A DNA stretch of 64,000 nt from Sphingomonas panacis (GCF_001717955.1 NZ_CP014168.1:2451501-2515500); one strand, 5' to 3'. Counted from the first letter of the stretch, positions 31,539 to 41,205 are shown. The notes: generated from the letters alone by a model not told the origin. Program-made: numbers and translations.

Positions 31539-32106
31539 GCGCGAGACCCGAGGCGATCAGCAGCGAACGTGTTTCGAACAGCGGCAGGCCGATCACGCCC
31601 GAATGGCTGCCGGCCAGATAGCGCACATAGGCTTCGGCGCGGCCCTGGATGGCGTAACCGCCGGCCTTGCCGAGTCCCTCGCCGCACGCGACATAAGCGT
31701 CGATCTCGGCCGGCGACAGCGGCTTGAACGCGACGATCGTATCCACCATCCGCGTGCGCACCGTGCCGCCCGCGTCGATCGCACACACCGCGCTGATACA
31801 ATGGTGCCTGCGCCCCGACAGCAGCGCGAGCAGTTCGCGCTGGACATCCTCGGTCTCGGCCGGTGGCAGGATGCGGCGGCCGACCGCGACGGTGGTGTCG
31901 CCCGCGATCACCACTTCGCCGTCGGCACGCGCCACGGCGGCGGCTTTCTCCTGCGCCAGCCGCAGCGCGTAGACGCGCGGCAGCTCGCGCGGATGCGAGC
32001 TCTCGTCGATGGCAGGCGCTTCGATTCGCGCAGGCACGACGCCAATCCGCGCGAGCAGATCGCGACGGCGCGGCGAGGAGGAGGCGAGAACGAGATTGGG
32101 CGTCAT
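31531..32106 (-). CDS. maf: Maf nucleotide pyrophosphatase
   Basis: A 191-residue protein that hydrolyses non-canonical or modified nucleoside triphosphates (Maf/YceF family). Signature motifs: LVLASSSPRRRDLL at the N-terminus, the catalytic ESSHPRELP, IAGDTTVAVG, and GKAGGYAIQG. I choose Met at 32106 (MTPNLVLASSS) over one five codons upstream because family members start there. First gene of the maf-rng-yacG unit. Confidence 0.93.
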   Translation of the reverse strand: MTPNLVLASSSPRRRDLLARIGVVPARIEAPAIDESSHPRELPRVYALRLAQEKAAAVARADGEVVIAGDTTVAVGRRILPPAETEDVQRELLALLSGRRHHCISAVCAIDAGGTVRTRMVDTIVAFKPLSPAEIDAYVACGEGLGKAGGYAIQGRAEAYVRYLAGSHSGVIGLPLFETRSLLIASGLALG

Positions 32107-32146
32107 CGGTTCAGCTCGCACGGAAGATGTGATTCATCACCACCCT

Positions 32147-32222
32147 CCGTTCGCCCCGAGCGAAGTCGAGGGGCACGCGCATCGTGTGCGAGCGGGGCCT
32201 CGACTGCGCTCGGCCCGAACGG
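32147..32222. repeat. Inverted pair of interspersed palindromic repeats
   Basis: CCGTTCGCCCCGAGCGAAGT starts at 32147 and an inverted relative (complement CCGTTCGGGCCGAGCGCAGT) ends at 32222. Both continue as CGAGG. Each contains its own small palindrome, and the pair could form a larger hairpin. It lies between maf and infA. Confidence 0.75.
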
Positions 32223-32262
32223 AAAGGGAGGTCGCCACATAGTCCGCGACGGCCCGCAGGCG

Positions 32263-32481
32263 TCACTTGAAGCGATAGGTGATGCGGCCCTTGGTGAGAT
32301 CATAGGGCGTCAGCTCGACCAGCACCTCGTCGCCGACCAGCACGCGGATGCGGTTCTTGCGCATCTTGCCGGCGGTGTGACCGAGAATTTCGTGATCGTT
32401 CTCAAGCTTCACGCGGAACATGGCGTTGGGGAGAAGCTCCACAACCTGTCCACGCATTTCGAGCAGTTCTTCTTTTGCCAA
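32263..32481 (-). CDS. infA: Translation initiation factor IF-1
   Basis: A 72-residue S1/OB-fold protein binding the ribosomal A site during initiation. The sequence is canonical: [61 protein letters not shown]. Family length is exact. Confidence 0.98.
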   Translation of the reverse strand: MAKEELLEMRGQVVELLPNAMFRVKLENDHEILGHTAGKMRKNRIRVLVGDEVLVELTPYDLTKGRITYRFK

Positions 32482-32582
32482 ACAAACCTCTGGGTGAAAG
32501 CGAATTTATAATTGAAGCGCGCCCATAGCGGGAAAGCGCCCCAAAGGGAAGCAGCCCGCAACCGTGCCGCCACGCGGGCGGA

Positions 32583-34523
32583 TCAGGCGGGATTATATTG
32601 CTTCAGGAACGCTTCGAGTTCTTTGAGGAACTGGACCCGATCGGCTTCGGACGAGAGATGGTGATCGCCGCCCGGCTGTTCAACATAGCGATAGGTCTTC
32701 CCCGCCGCCTTCAGCCGGGAAACCATCAGCCGCGATTGCTTGACCGGCACCGTCCGGTCGTCGTCGCCGTGCATCAGCAGCACGGGAATCGAGAATTCGG
32801 CGGCGAAATTGGCGGGCGAGACCGCGGTCAGATCGGGTGCGCGCTCGCGGAAATAATCCTTGGTGCGCCCGCCGTTCAGGAACGCGCCGTCGTAGCGGAT
32901 CATCCCCGGCATGTCGGACACGCCCGCGAACGAGACCGCGCAACGATAGATGCCCTCGTCGCGCTGCGCCGCGCGCAACGCCGCATAGCCGCCATAGGAA
33001 CCGCCGACGATGCAGACGCGCTTGGCATCGGCGATCCCCTCGTGCGTCGCCCAAGCGACCGCGTCGGTCAGGTCATCCTGCATGGCAAGGCCCCATTGGC
33101 CCTTGCCGAGATCGGTGAACTTGGTGCCATAGCCCGAGGAACCACGATAATTGGGCTGAAGCACCGCATAGCCGCGGTTGGCGAGGAACTGCGCCCACCA
33201 GTCCCAGCTCTCGTCGTCGCGCGCGATCGGCCCGCCGTGCGGCATCAGGATCAGCGGCAGGTCTTTCGCGGCGCGCCCCGCCGGCAGGGTGAGAACCGCA
33301 TGGATCTCAAGCCCGTCGCGCGCCTTGTAGGTGATCGTCTTGACGGGCGCGAGTTGCTTGCCGGCGAGCTGGCCGTTGATCTGCGCGAGCAGGTGCAACA
33401 CGCCTTCCTTTGGCGCGTAAAGATAATAGCTGCCGGGAATCGACGCGCTCGCCACCTTGACGAGCAATTGCGAGCGGTCGCTGCTCCACGACACGATCTC
33501 TCCACGGCGATTGCCCAGCGCCTTGTCGAAATCGGCCTGGATCGCCGCCAGCACCGGATCGGTCCAATGCGTGTGCTGGTAGGTATCGGTGTAGCGCGCC
33601 CCGATCATCTGCGTCCGGTCGTCGGAGGTGAGCAGACTGTCGAGATCGTATCCGGGCACCGCATAGAGCGGTGCGCCGCGCGTCATCGTCTTGAGGTCGA
33701 GCGGATAGACGGTCGAGAAACCATCGGCATCGTCGTGGATCGCGAGCGCCTTGCCGGGGTCGGGCAGGAACAAGGCGGGATAATTGTCGAGCGAATTGCC
33801 CGCGCCCTTGGCGCGCTCGATCACGTGGAACGACCCCGTCGGCTGATCGCGGTAGAGTGCGCGGTAGCTGCGGTTCTGGTCGGTATAGCCGACACCGTAG
33901 CGGACCACGCCCGCACCGTCGGCATACCAGCTCATCACCGTATCGGTCGAATGGACGACCGTCTTGCTGCGCCCGGTCGAAACGTCGAAGTCGCGTACCT
34001 CGGGCCAGAAGTCGTTGTCGGCGTAGATGCTGCGCTGCATCGCGATCAGGACATGCGGGGAGCCGTCATGCGCCGTCCACAGGATGTCGTCAGCCTGTTG
34101 GCCGAGCGGATCGACGACGAGCGGGATGAGCTTCTTGCCATCGGCGCTGACGCTGATCGCGCGGGTGACGTAGAAATCGTTGCCCTCGACCGACTCGCTC
34201 TTGCCAACGCGGACCACGAGCCATTGATCGTTGACCCATTGCCAGTCGTTGAGATCCTGCTTGGCCGGGTCGATCGACGCCGCCTTGCTCTTGTCCGCGA
34301 GCGGGATGATCGCGAGCCGCTGTTTGCCGTGAACCGCGATCCGCGCGGCGATGCGCGTGCCGTCCGGCGACAGGCGCGGCGCTTCGATGAAGGGCAGGGT
34401 GGCGAATGCTTCGAGCGGGATCAGCGGGGCGGGGGCGGGGGCCGTCTGCGCCGCCACCGGCGACAGCGTGATCGCGCCCAGAGCCAACAGCGCCGAACCG
34501 GCGCCCGCACGTAAAACCCTCAT
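32583..34523 (-). CDS. Secreted S9 family (prolyl oligopeptidase-like) peptidase
   Basis: A 646-residue serine peptidase, exported to the periplasm by an N-terminal signal (MRVLRAGAGSALLALGAI...VAAQ). The N-terminal part (about 45-380) would be a beta-propeller. The catalytic domain contains GGPIARDD, the nucleophile in CIVGGSYGGYAALRA, Asp in LLMHGDDDRTVP and His in GGDHHLS. I choose the Met at 34523 because it starts the signal peptide; an in-frame Met 16 codons upstream gives no signal. Related enzymes degrade short peptides. Confidence 0.92.
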   Translation of the reverse strand: MRVLRAGAGSALLALGAITLSPVAAQTAPAPAPLIPLEAFATLPFIEAPRLSPDGTRIAARIAVHGKQRLAIIPLADKSKAASIDPAKQDLNDWQWVNDQWLVVRVGKSESVEGNDFYVTRAISVSADGKKLIPLVVDPLGQQADDILWTAHDGSPHVLIAMQRSIYADNDFWPEVRDFDVSTGRSKTVVHSTDTVMSWYADGAGVVRYGVGYTDQNRSYRALYRDQPTGSFHVIERAKGAGNSLDNYPALFLPDPGKALAIHDDADGFSTVYPLDLKTMTRGAPLYAVPGYDLDSLLTSDDRTQMIGARYTDTYQHTHWTDPVLAAIQADFDKALGNRRGEIVSWSSDRSQLLVKVASASIPGSYYLYAPKEGVLHLLAQINGQLAGKQLAPVKTITYKARDGLEIHAVLTLPAGRAAKDLPLILMPHGGPIARDDESWDWWAQFLANRGYAVLQPNYRGSSGYGTKFTDLGKGQWGLAMQDDLTDAVAWATHEGIADAKRVCIVGGSYGGYAALRAAQRDEGIYRCAVSFAGVSDMPGMIRYDGAFLNGGRTKDYFRERAPDLTAVSPANFAAEFSIPVLLMHGDDDRTVPVKQSRLMVSRLKAAGKTYRYVEQPGGDHHLSSEADRVQFLKELEAFLKQYNPA

Positions 34524-34633
34524 GTCATCCCCCCGGACATCCCCCTCGGCGCGTCGCTGGTGGCAACACACCGAAGGGGTAAGCGTAATCCGGCGGAAGG
34601 GTTCGGAAAAGCGGAAAGTTTACAGCGCTCGCG

Positions 34634-36202
34634 TCACTCCAGACCAAGTGCCACGTGACTGCGCGAGCGGCTGTAGGCGAAATAGATCACCAGCCCGATC
34701 GCGCCCCAGCCCGGCAGCACCAGCTTCGCGGTCAGCGGCAGCGACAGGTACAGCCCGACGCAGCCGATGATCGCGAGCGGCGCGACCACCCACACCAGCG
34801 GCGTGCGGAACGGGCGCTTGCGGCTCGGATCGGTCTTGCGCAGCACCATCACCGACACCGCGACCATCAGGAACGCGAACAATGTGCCCGCATTCGAATA
34901 ATCGGCCAGCCTGCCGACCGGCAGGATCGCCGCCGCGATCGCCGCGGCGATGCCCGTCACCACCGTCACGACATGCGGCGTGCGGAACTTCGGGTGGATC
35001 GACGCGAGCCTCGACGGCAGCAGGCCGTCGCGCGCCATCGTGAAGAACACGCGGGTCTGGCCGAACATCATCATCAGCACCACCGACGGCAGCGCCAGCA
35101 CGGCGGCCAGCCCGACGAACCGCCCGACCATCGGCCAGTTGATCGTATCGAGAACATGGACGAGCGCTTCCTTCGAGCACACCAAAGGCTCGATCGCGCC
35201 CGTCGCGACGATCGCGGCGCAGCGGCCGGCGATCTCGGGCGTGCCCGGCGACAGCACCACACCCGACAGCGAGCGCACCGGCTGCGCACCGATCGCGCCG
35301 ATCGCGCCCGAGGCGACCAACAGATAGAAGATCGTGCAGATGGTGAGCGACGCGATCAGCCCGATCGGCACGTTGCGCTGCGGGTTCTTGGTTTCCTCGG
35401 CGGCGGTCGAAACCGCGTCGAAGCCGACATAGGCGAAGAAGATCGACGCCGACGCGCCGAGCACGCCGAGCCCCGACGAGCTGAACGGATTGCCGAACCC
35501 GGTCGGCATGAACGGGTCGAAGTTCTTGGCGTTGAGCACCGGCAGCGTCAGCGCGATGAACGCGGTGAGCGCGACGATCTTGATCGCGACCAGCACCGCG
35601 TTGGCGCGCGCGCTTTCGGTCGTGCCGATCACCAGCAGCCAGGTCACGGCAGCGATGATGACGATGGCGGGAAAGTTGATCCAACCGCCGGTCTGTAGCG
35701 CGGTCGTCAGATCGGGGCTGGGGGCGGCACCGAACGCGAGGTACATGTTCGCCATCAGCGCATCGGCGTTGCTGATCGCGGCGGGCACATGCCACCCCAG
35801 ACCATTCAGCAACCCGACGAAATGGTTCGACCAGCCGACCGCCACCGCACTCGCGCCGACGGCATATTCGAGGATCAGCGCCCAACCGACCATCCACGCC
35901 AGCACTTCACCGGTAACGGCGTAGGTATAGGTGTAGGCCGATCCCGAAACCGGCACCATCGAGGCCAGCTCCGAATAGCACAAAGCCGCCACCGCACAGA
36001 CAAACCCGGCGACGACGAAGCTCAGCAACATGCCGGGACCGGCCTTTTGCGCCGCTTCCGATGTGAGAACGAAGATACCGGTGCCGATGACCGCGCCGAC
36101 CCCCAGCATGGTCAATTGGAAGGCACCGAGCGAGCGGTGTAGGCCTTTCTTTTCCGCCGTGGCGAGAATCGCGTCCAATGATTTGACACGCCCAAAAATC
36201 AT
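34634..36202 (-). CDS. APC superfamily amino acid permease
   Basis: A 522-residue inner-membrane transporter with 12 or more hydrophobic helices. The first helix carries the substrate and sodium/proton site motif GVGAVIGTGIFVLT. The layout (long loop before helix 3, ALILEYAVGASAVAVGW, and FFAYVGFDAVSTAAEETKNPQRN) matches the cationic amino acid transporter subgroup. The substrate cannot be read from the sequence. The gene stands alone between the S9 peptidase and a HIT gene, all on the minus strand. Confidence 0.93.
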   Translation of the reverse strand: MIFGRVKSLDAILATAEKKGLHRSLGAFQLTMLGVGAVIGTGIFVLTSEAAQKAGPGMLLSFVVAGFVCAVAALCYSELASMVPVSGSAYTYTYAVTGEVLAWMVGWALILEYAVGASAVAVGWSNHFVGLLNGLGWHVPAAISNADALMANMYLAFGAAPSPDLTTALQTGGWINFPAIVIIAAVTWLLVIGTTESARANAVLVAIKIVALTAFIALTLPVLNAKNFDPFMPTGFGNPFSSSGLGVLGASASIFFAYVGFDAVSTAAEETKNPQRNVPIGLIASLTICTIFYLLVASGAIGAIGAQPVRSLSGVVLSPGTPEIAGRCAAIVATGAIEPLVCSKEALVHVLDTINWPMVGRFVGLAAVLALPSVVLMMMFGQTRVFFTMARDGLLPSRLASIHPKFRTPHVVTVVTGIAAAIAAAILPVGRLADYSNAGTLFAFLMVAVSVMVLRKTDPSRKRPFRTPLVWVVAPLAIIGCVGLYLSLPLTAKLVLPGWGAIGLVIYFAYSRSRSHVALGLE

Positions 36203-36305
36203 TCAAAAACCCCCGGAATGGCTGGCGATCGGCTCTCATGGCCGGCTTTCGGAAAGTCGCTGAGCCTAGTGGTAAATTCCTGCCACGCAATCCCCTTTAC
36301 CGGGG

Positions 36306-36686
36306 TCAGGCGCTCGCCAGCATCGGCCCGAGCTTGCGCCCGGCGAAGATGTGGACATGGAGGTGCGGCACCTCCTGATGCGAATCGAGTCCGGTGTTGG
36401 CGAGCAGCCGATATCCCGGCGCGACCAGCCCCGCCGCCCGCGCCACCGCGCCGACCGCGCGGACGAACCCGGCGATCTCGGCATCGCTGCCACGCGCGCT
36501 GAAATCGTCCCATGACACATAGGCGCCGCGCGGGATCACCAGCAAATGCGTCGGCGCCTGCGGGTTGATGTCGTGGAAGGCGATCGCGAAGTCATCCTCA
36601 TAGACTCGCTGCGACGGAATCTCGCCGCGCAGGATCTTCGCGAAGATGTTCTGATCGTCATAGGGCAGGGTGGCGTCGATCGGCAT
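36306..36686 (-). CDS. HIT family nucleotide hydrolase
   Basis: A 126-residue protein with the histidine triad HLHVHIFAG and the N-terminal [19 protein letters not shown], as in Hint/YcfF-type phosphoramidases acting on nucleoside phosphoramidates. It follows hisE at 35 bases, as often seen in sphingomonads. Confidence 0.95.
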   Translation of the reverse strand: MPIDATLPYDDQNIFAKILRGEIPSQRVYEDDFAIAFHDINPQAPTHLLVIPRGAYVSWDDFSARGSDAEIAGFVRAVGAVARAAGLVAPGYRLLANTGLDSHQEVPHLHVHIFAGRKLGPMLASA

Positions 36687-36721
36687 GGCCGGTTCCTCTC
36701 AAAAGCGATCTCTCATGTCCG

Positions 36722-37039
36722 TTACGCGGGCCGCGCCGCCTTCTCGTCGATCCCCGACACGCCCTCACGGCGGTGCAGCTCGGCGCGCACGTCTTCAAGG
36801 GTCAGTCCGGCATCGGCGAGCAGTACGAGCAGGTGGAAGACGAGATCGGCCGCCTCGCCGGTCAGCGCCTGCGGGCTTTCGGAGACGGCGGCGATCACCA
36901 CCTCGGTCGCCTCCTCGCCGACCTTCTGCGCGATCTTGGCGCGGCCCTTGCCGAACAGCCTGGCGACATAGGAGGAGGCGGGATCGGCGCCCTTGCGCGC
37001 GCGGATCGTCGCTTCGAGCGTGTCGAGGAAATCGGTCAT
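36722..37039 (-). CDS. hisE: Phosphoribosyl-ATP pyrophosphatase
   Basis: Second step of histidine synthesis: hydrolyses phosphoribosyl-ATP to the AMP form. A 105-residue all-alpha MazG-like protein with [12 protein letters not shown] and [18 protein letters not shown], holding the metal-binding Glu/Asp residues. It starts at 37039 with an ATGA overlap to the small membrane-protein gene before it. Longer frames upstream are not coding. Confidence 0.95.
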   Translation of the reverse strand: MTDFLDTLEATIRARKGADPASSYVARLFGKGRAKIAQKVGEEATEVVIAAVSESPQALTGEAADLVFHLLVLLADAGLTLEDVRAELHRREGVSGIDEKAARPA

Positions 37040-37227
37040 GCCGTTCCGTCCCGATCGACCGGCGGCTTTTGCCGCGGCTTGATGAAGCGTTTGCGAAGCG
37101 CGCGGCGGACGAGGAACACGCCGATCGCCGCCATCACGAACAAGGCGATGTCGGACGCGGCCGGCGCGGTGCGTTCGACCGGAACGCCGGTGTGCGCGGC
37201 GGAGGCGGTGAGGGAGAGGAAGGACAT
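37036..37227 (-). CDS. Tiny membrane protein within the his operon
   Basis: A 63-residue protein: short N-terminal part, one hydrophobic helix ([16 protein letters not shown]) directly followed by a basic cluster ([14 protein letters not shown]). The order Pro/Ala-rich segment, single helix, arginine cluster resembles a PEP-CTERM-type sorting tail, without the PEP motif. Its stop overlaps the hisE start (ATGA), so it is translated and coupled. Function unknown. Confidence 0.65.
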   Translation of the reverse strand: MSFLSLTASAAHTGVPVERTAPAASDIALFVMAAIGVFLVRRALRKRFIKPRQKPPVDRDGTA

Positions 37228-37264
37228 GAGCGCGCTTTAGCAGCGGCAAAACGAAATGCCATCT

Positions 37265-37355
37265 CTCGTCGCCCCGGCGCAGGCCGGGGCCGCTGGGTTT
37301 GGGCCACCCGTCTCGCCAAATTACGCAACGGCCCCGGCCTGCGCCGGGGCGACGA
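37265..37355. repeat. Paired GC-rich palindromic repeat between his genes
   Basis: Two copies in opposite orientation with 27-base perfect complementarity: 37266-37292 and 37329-37355. Each copy is itself palindromic (CCCCGGC-GCAG-GCCGGGG). The second copy ends one base from the hisF stop codon. The left copy shares 29 bases with the one at 39827-39855. Confidence 0.85.
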
Positions 37356-38123
37356 TCAGGCCAGCGGCCGCCGCACCGGAATCCCCGCCGCCGCCAGCGC
37401 GGCATGCGCGTCGGCGATGCTCGCGTCGCCGAAGTGGAAGATCGATGCCGCCAGCACCGCGCTGGCATGCCCCTCGACCACGCCCGCGACCAGATCGGCG
37501 AGTCCACCAACCCCGCCCGAAGCGACCACCGGCACGCCGACCAGATCGGCGATCGTCCGCGTCAATTCCAGATCGAACCCGCTGCGAGTCCCGTCGCGGT
37601 CCATCGAGGTGACGAGCAGCTCGCCCGCGCCAAGTTCCGCCAGCCGCACCGCATGCGCGACCGCATCGATGCCGGTGCCGCGCCGCCCGCCGTGGGTGAA
37701 CACTTCCCAGCCCGATCCACTGCGCCGCGCGTCGATCGAGGCGACGATGCACTGGCTGCCGAAGCGATCGGCGATCTCGGCGACGACCTCGGGCCGCGAC
37801 ACCGCCGCGCTGTTCACCGCGACCTTGTCCGCCCCCGCCAGCAGCAGCGCGCGCGCATCCTCGGCCGATCGCACCCCGCCGCCGACCGTCACCGGCATGA
37901 AGCACACCTCGGCGGTGCGCCGCACCACGTCGAGGATCGTGCCGCGCGCCTCATGGCTCGCGGTGATGTCGAGGAAGCACAATTCGTCGGCGCCCGCCGC
38001 ATCATAGGCGCGCGCCTGCTCGACCGGATCGCCGGCATCCTTGAGATCGACGAAATTGACGCCCTTGACCACGCGCCCGTTGGCGACGTCCAGGCAGGGA
38101 ATCACGCGCGCACGGACGGTCAT
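37356..38123 (-). CDS. hisF: Imidazole glycerol phosphate synthase, cyclase subunit
   Basis: A 255-residue TIM barrel that, with HisH, makes imidazole glycerol phosphate and AICAR. Family motifs: [19 protein letters not shown] with the catalytic Asp, [18 protein letters not shown], the second Asp in VTSMDRDGT, and VVASGGVG. It starts at 38123 with an ATGA overlap to the small gene before it. The longer frame to 38411 lies in that gene. Confidence 0.97.
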   Translation of the reverse strand: MTVRARVIPCLDVANGRVVKGVNFVDLKDAGDPVEQARAYDAAGADELCFLDITASHEARGTILDVVRRTAEVCFMPVTVGGGVRSAEDARALLLAGADKVAVNSAAVSRPEVVAEIADRFGSQCIVASIDARRSGSGWEVFTHGGRRGTGIDAVAHAVRLAELGAGELLVTSMDRDGTRSGFDLELTRTIADLVGVPVVASGGVGGLADLVAGVVEGHASAVLAASIFHFGDASIADAHAALAAAGIPVRRPLA

Positions 38124-38362
38124 AGGTGCGAAACTCCCGGGAACAGGAGCAGCACGCCGCTCATCGCGAAACCCAAGGCGATCACGAATTCGATTCCCGC
38201 CGTCAACCAGAACGCCGAAGGGCTGGAAATGCGCGAGAAGACGATCGGATTGATTCCTCCGAGAAAAACAACGGGCATCGCACCCGCGCGCCAGCCGTCC
38301 AGAACGACGGACCCCGCGTAGGCCGCCAGCCCGAACATTATGAGGGCGGCGAGGATGCTCAC
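38120..38362 (-). CDS. Small membrane protein between hisA and hisF
   Basis: An 80-residue protein with two hydrophobic helices (about 3-25 and 52-75) joined by a polar loop with [14 protein letters not shown]. It overlaps hisA (38359-38362) and hisF (38120-38123) by four bases each, so it is part of the his transcript. I do not recognise a family. No histidine-pathway role is evident. Confidence 0.7.
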   Translation of the reverse strand: MSILAALIMFGLAAYAGSVVLDGWRAGAMPVVFLGGINPIVFSRISSPSAFWLTAGIEFVIALGFAMSGVLLLFPGVSHL

Positions 38363-39093
38363 GCCCCCCTCGCCACCGCCAGCGCCTCGGCCAGATCGAG
38401 CCGCCCGTCATACAGCGCGCGGCCCGTAATCACGCCCTCCACGCCATCGCGGTTATGCCGCGCCAACACGTGAATTTCGTCGATCCCGGCGACGCCGCCG
38501 CTCGCGATCACCGGAATCCGCACCGCGCGCGCGAGATCGACCGTCGCCTCGACGTTGCACCCTTTGAGCAGCCCGTCGCGCCCGACATCGGTGAACAGCA
38601 ACGCCGCCACGCCCGCATCCTCGAACCGCCGCGCCATGTCGGTCACGGTCACGGTCGAGACATCGGCCCAGCCCTTGGTCGCCACGAACCCATCGCGCGC
38701 GTCGACCGCGACGACGATCCCGCCGGGGAAGTCGCGCGCCGCGTCGCGCACCAGATCAGGGTTCTCCAGCGCGGCGGTGCCGATCACCACGCGCGCCACG
38801 CCAAGATCGAACCAGCCTTCGATCGCCGCGCGCGTGCGGATGCCGCCGCCGAGTTGCACCCGTCCGGGGAAGCGCGCCACGATCGACCGTACCGCGTCGC
38901 CGTTGACCGAATCGCCCGCGAACGCGCCGTCGAGATCGACGACATGGAGATGCTCGGCCCCGGCATCGGCGAACAGCATCGCCTGCGCGGCGGGATCGTC
39001 GCCGTACACGGTCGCGCGCGCCATATCGCCCTCGGCGAGACGCACGACCTGACCGCCCTTGAGGTCGATCGCGGGGAAGACGATGAGGGTCAT
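38359..39093 (-). CDS. hisA: ProFAR isomerase (HisA)
   Basis: A 244-residue TIM barrel isomerising ProFAR to PRFAR. Motifs: [14 protein letters not shown] with the catalytic Asp, [29 protein letters not shown] and VIASGGVA. The start is the Met at 39093 ([11 protein letters not shown]). Confidence 0.97.
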   Translation of the reverse strand: MTLIVFPAIDLKGGQVVRLAEGDMARATVYGDDPAAQAMLFADAGAEHLHVVDLDGAFAGDSVNGDAVRSIVARFPGRVQLGGGIRTRAAIEGWFDLGVARVVIGTAALENPDLVRDAARDFPGGIVVAVDARDGFVATKGWADVSTVTVTDMARRFEDAGVAALLFTDVGRDGLLKGCNVEATVDLARAVRIPVIASGGVAGIDEIHVLARHNRDGVEGVITGRALYDGRLDLAEALAVARGA

Positions 39094-39123
39094 GGCAGGT
39101 CCGTTATATGTGGTGCGCAAACC

Positions 39124-39204
39124 GTCACCCCAGCGCAAGCTGGGGTCTCTACGAGGAGGGCGTCCGGCCAAAACCGGGAGATCCCAGCGTGCGCTGGGAT
39201 GACG
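39124..39204. repeat. Inverted repeat pair of a second type
   Basis: GTCACCCCAGCGCAAGCTGG begins at 39124 and a related inverted copy (complement CGTCATCCCAGCGCACGCTG) ends at 39204. Each copy is a short hairpin (CCCAGC/GCTGGG). The pair lies between hisA and hisH. Confidence 0.75.
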
Positions 39205-39220
39205 CGTGGGGCGGGGCGGG

Positions 39221-39826
39221 TCACGGCGCCCATGTCAGAAACCTCCGCAAAAACGCCAGCCCATAAACCTGGCTCTTCTCGGGGTGGAACTGCACCCCCA
39301 GGATATTGTCCCGCCCGATCGCCGCGACGACCGGCCCGGCATGGTCGCTCGTCGCGACGACGTCGGCGCCTTCGAACGCATAGCTGTGCAGGAAATAGGC
39401 CTCGCCCGGCACGATCAGCGGATGCGCGACGACCGGCACGACATCGTTCCAGCCCATGTGCGGCACCTTCGCCGCCGGATCGGCGGGGGTGAGCCGCCGC
39501 ACGCTGCCCGCGACCCAGCCGAGGCCCGGATGCACGCCGAACTCCTCGCCAGTCTCGGCGAGCAACTGCATGCCGACGCAAATACCGAGAAACGGCACGC
39601 CGTCCCCGCGCACGCGCCGCTCCATCGCCTCGACCATCCCCGGCACCGCGCGCAGCGCCGACGCGCAGGCGGCAAACGCGCCGACGCCCGGCAGCACGAT
39701 CCGGTCGGCGTGTGCGACCACATCGGCATCGGCGGTAATCACGATATCGCTCGCGCCAGCCGCCTTGAGCGCATTGGCGACCGAATGCAGATTGCCCGCG
39801 CCGTAATCGATCAGCGCGAGTGTCAT
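39221..39826 (-). CDS. hisH: Imidazole glycerol phosphate synthase, glutaminase subunit
   Basis: A 201-residue class I amidotransferase giving ammonia to HisF. The nucleophile Cys is in FLGICVGMQLLAE, the oxyanion PGVGAF is present, and the His/Glu pair is in GVQFHPEKSQ. Confidence 0.97.
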   Translation of the reverse strand: MTLALIDYGAGNLHSVANALKAAGASDIVITADADVVAHADRIVLPGVGAFAACASALRAVPGMVEAMERRVRGDGVPFLGICVGMQLLAETGEEFGVHPGLGWVAGSVRRLTPADPAAKVPHMGWNDVVPVVAHPLIVPGEAYFLHSYAFEGADVVATSDHAGPVVAAIGRDNILGVQFHPEKSQVYGLAFLRRFLTWAP

Positions 39827-39919
39827 CTCGTCGCCCCGGCGCAGGCCGGGGCCGCCGCGTAATAGGGCGCCCCGCTCGCAAAATTACCCAGCGGCCCCGG
39901 CCTGCGCCGGGGCGACGAG
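39827..39919. repeat. Paired GC-rich palindromic repeat between hisB and hisH
   Basis: The left arm 39827-39855 and right arm 39891-39919 are perfect 29-base inverted complements with a 35-base spacer. Each arm contains the palindrome CCCCGGC-GCAG-GCCGGGG. It starts one base from the hisH start codon and ends eight bases before the hisB stop. Confidence 0.88.
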
Positions 39920-39926
39920 CGTGGCA

Positions 39927-40514
39927 TCACAGCACCCCCTTGGTGCTCGGAATCGCATCCGCCTTGCGCGGGTCGATCTCGGTCGCGGTGCGCAGCGCCC
40001 GCGCGAGGCCCTTGAACGCGCTCTCGATGAGATGATGGTTGTTGGTGCCGTACAGCCGCTCGACATGCAGCGTCAGCCCGGCGGCGCCAGCGAAGCTGTG
40101 GAACCAGTGGCCGAACAATTCGGTGTCCATCTCGCCGAGCCGCGGCGTGGTGAAGTCGCACTTCCACACCAGATACGGTCGCCCGGAAATATCGAGCGCG
40201 ACCTGGGTCAACGTCTCGTCCATCGGCGAAAGCGCATCGCCATAGCGGCGGATGCCCTTCTTGTCGCCGAGCGCCTTGGCCACCGCCTCGCCGATAGCGA
40301 TGCCGGTATCCTCGACGGTGTGGTGCTGGTCGATATGCAGATCGCCGACGGTCTTCACATAAAGGTCGATCAGCGAATGCCGCGAAAGCTGCTCGAGCAT
40401 GTGATCGAAGAAGCCGATCCCGGTCGAAATCTCATAAAGCCCGGTGCCGTCGAGGTTGACGGTCACGTCGATCGAGGTCTCGTGGGTCGAGCGCGAGATG
40501 GTGGCAATACGCAT
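39927..40514 (-). CDS. hisB: Imidazoleglycerol-phosphate dehydratase
   Basis: A 195-residue single-function dehydratase. The manganese-binding motifs [28 protein letters not shown] and [12 protein letters not shown] are intact. First gene of the his unit; start at 40514 ([13 protein letters not shown]). Confidence 0.97.
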   Translation of the reverse strand: MRIATISRSTHETSIDVTVNLDGTGLYEISTGIGFFDHMLEQLSRHSLIDLYVKTVGDLHIDQHHTVEDTGIAIGEAVAKALGDKKGIRRYGDALSPMDETLTQVALDISGRPYLVWKCDFTTPRLGEMDTELFGHWFHSFAGAAGLTLHVERLYGTNNHHLIESAFKGLARALRTATEIDPRKADAIPSTKGVL

Positions 40515-40616
40515 CGCGCCTCCATAGCGCCCACGCGCCGTCATGCAATCTTGGCCGTGCCGGTCGCGTGTTCGCCCAAGCTTGACCCTGCGCCAAACCC
40601 CGCTACCCAAGGGCGC

Positions 40617-41099
40617 ATGAGCGACGGTATGCCCGACAGCCTGATTCCCTATGACGAGATCGTGCAGGAAGCCCTGCGCGCCGTGGTGGGGCGCGTGCTG
40701 GGTTCGGTGGCGTCGAACGGCGGACTGCCGGGCGACCACCATTTCTACATCACCTTCAAGACCCAGGCGCCCGGCGTCGACATTCCGCAGCGTCTGATCG
40801 AGCGTTTCCCCGACGAGATGACGATCGTCATGCAGAACCGCTTCTGGGATCTGCTCGTCGACGATTCGAAATTCTCGATCGGGCTGAGTTTCAATCAGGT
40901 GCCGTCGAAACTGGTGATTCCCTATTCGGCGATCACCGGCTTCCACGATCCGGCGGTCAACTTCGAACTGCGCTTCCAGGCGCAGGAGGGCCCCGAAGGC
41001 CCCGACCCGCAGGAATCGGCCGAAAACGACGGCCCGACCGTGACCCCGGTCGAAGACGGCTCCAACGTCGTGAGCGTGGATTTCAAACGGAAGAAATAG
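40617..41099 (+). CDS. sspB: ClpXP adaptor SspB, alphaproteobacterial type
   Basis: A 160-residue adaptor that delivers ssrA-tagged proteins to ClpXP. The N-terminal fold has [26 protein letters not shown] and [13 protein letters not shown]. An acidic, flexible linker is followed by a C-terminal basic tail [10 protein letters not shown] that would contact ClpX. The start is 40617; the much longer frame upstream lies opposite hisB. Confidence 0.93.
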   Translation: MSDGMPDSLIPYDEIVQEALRAVVGRVLGSVASNGGLPGDHHFYITFKTQAPGVDIPQRLIERFPDEMTIVMQNRFWDLLVDDSKFSIGLSFNQVPSKLVIPYSAITGFHDPAVNFELRFQAQEGPEGPDPQESAENDGPTVTPVEDGSNVVSVDFKRKK

Positions 41100-41111
41100 G
41101 GAGCGAGGCGA

Positions 41112-41205
41112 GCAGCAAAGCTGCGAGCCGGTCGCGCGAGCGACGCGAACCGCCGGCCGACGCGGCAAAGCCGCGTCCGACGTCACGGGATGTATTCCCG
41201 TGACG
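41112..41205. repeat. Three successive hairpins downstream of sspB
   Basis: Stem 1 is GCAGC-AAA-GCTGC near 41112-41124, stem 2 GACGCGGC-AAA-GCCGCGTC (41159-41177), stem 3 CGTCACGGGA/TCCCGTGACG (41181-41205). No T run follows the last. Most of the 253 bases between sspB and fumC has no gene. Confidence 0.6.
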
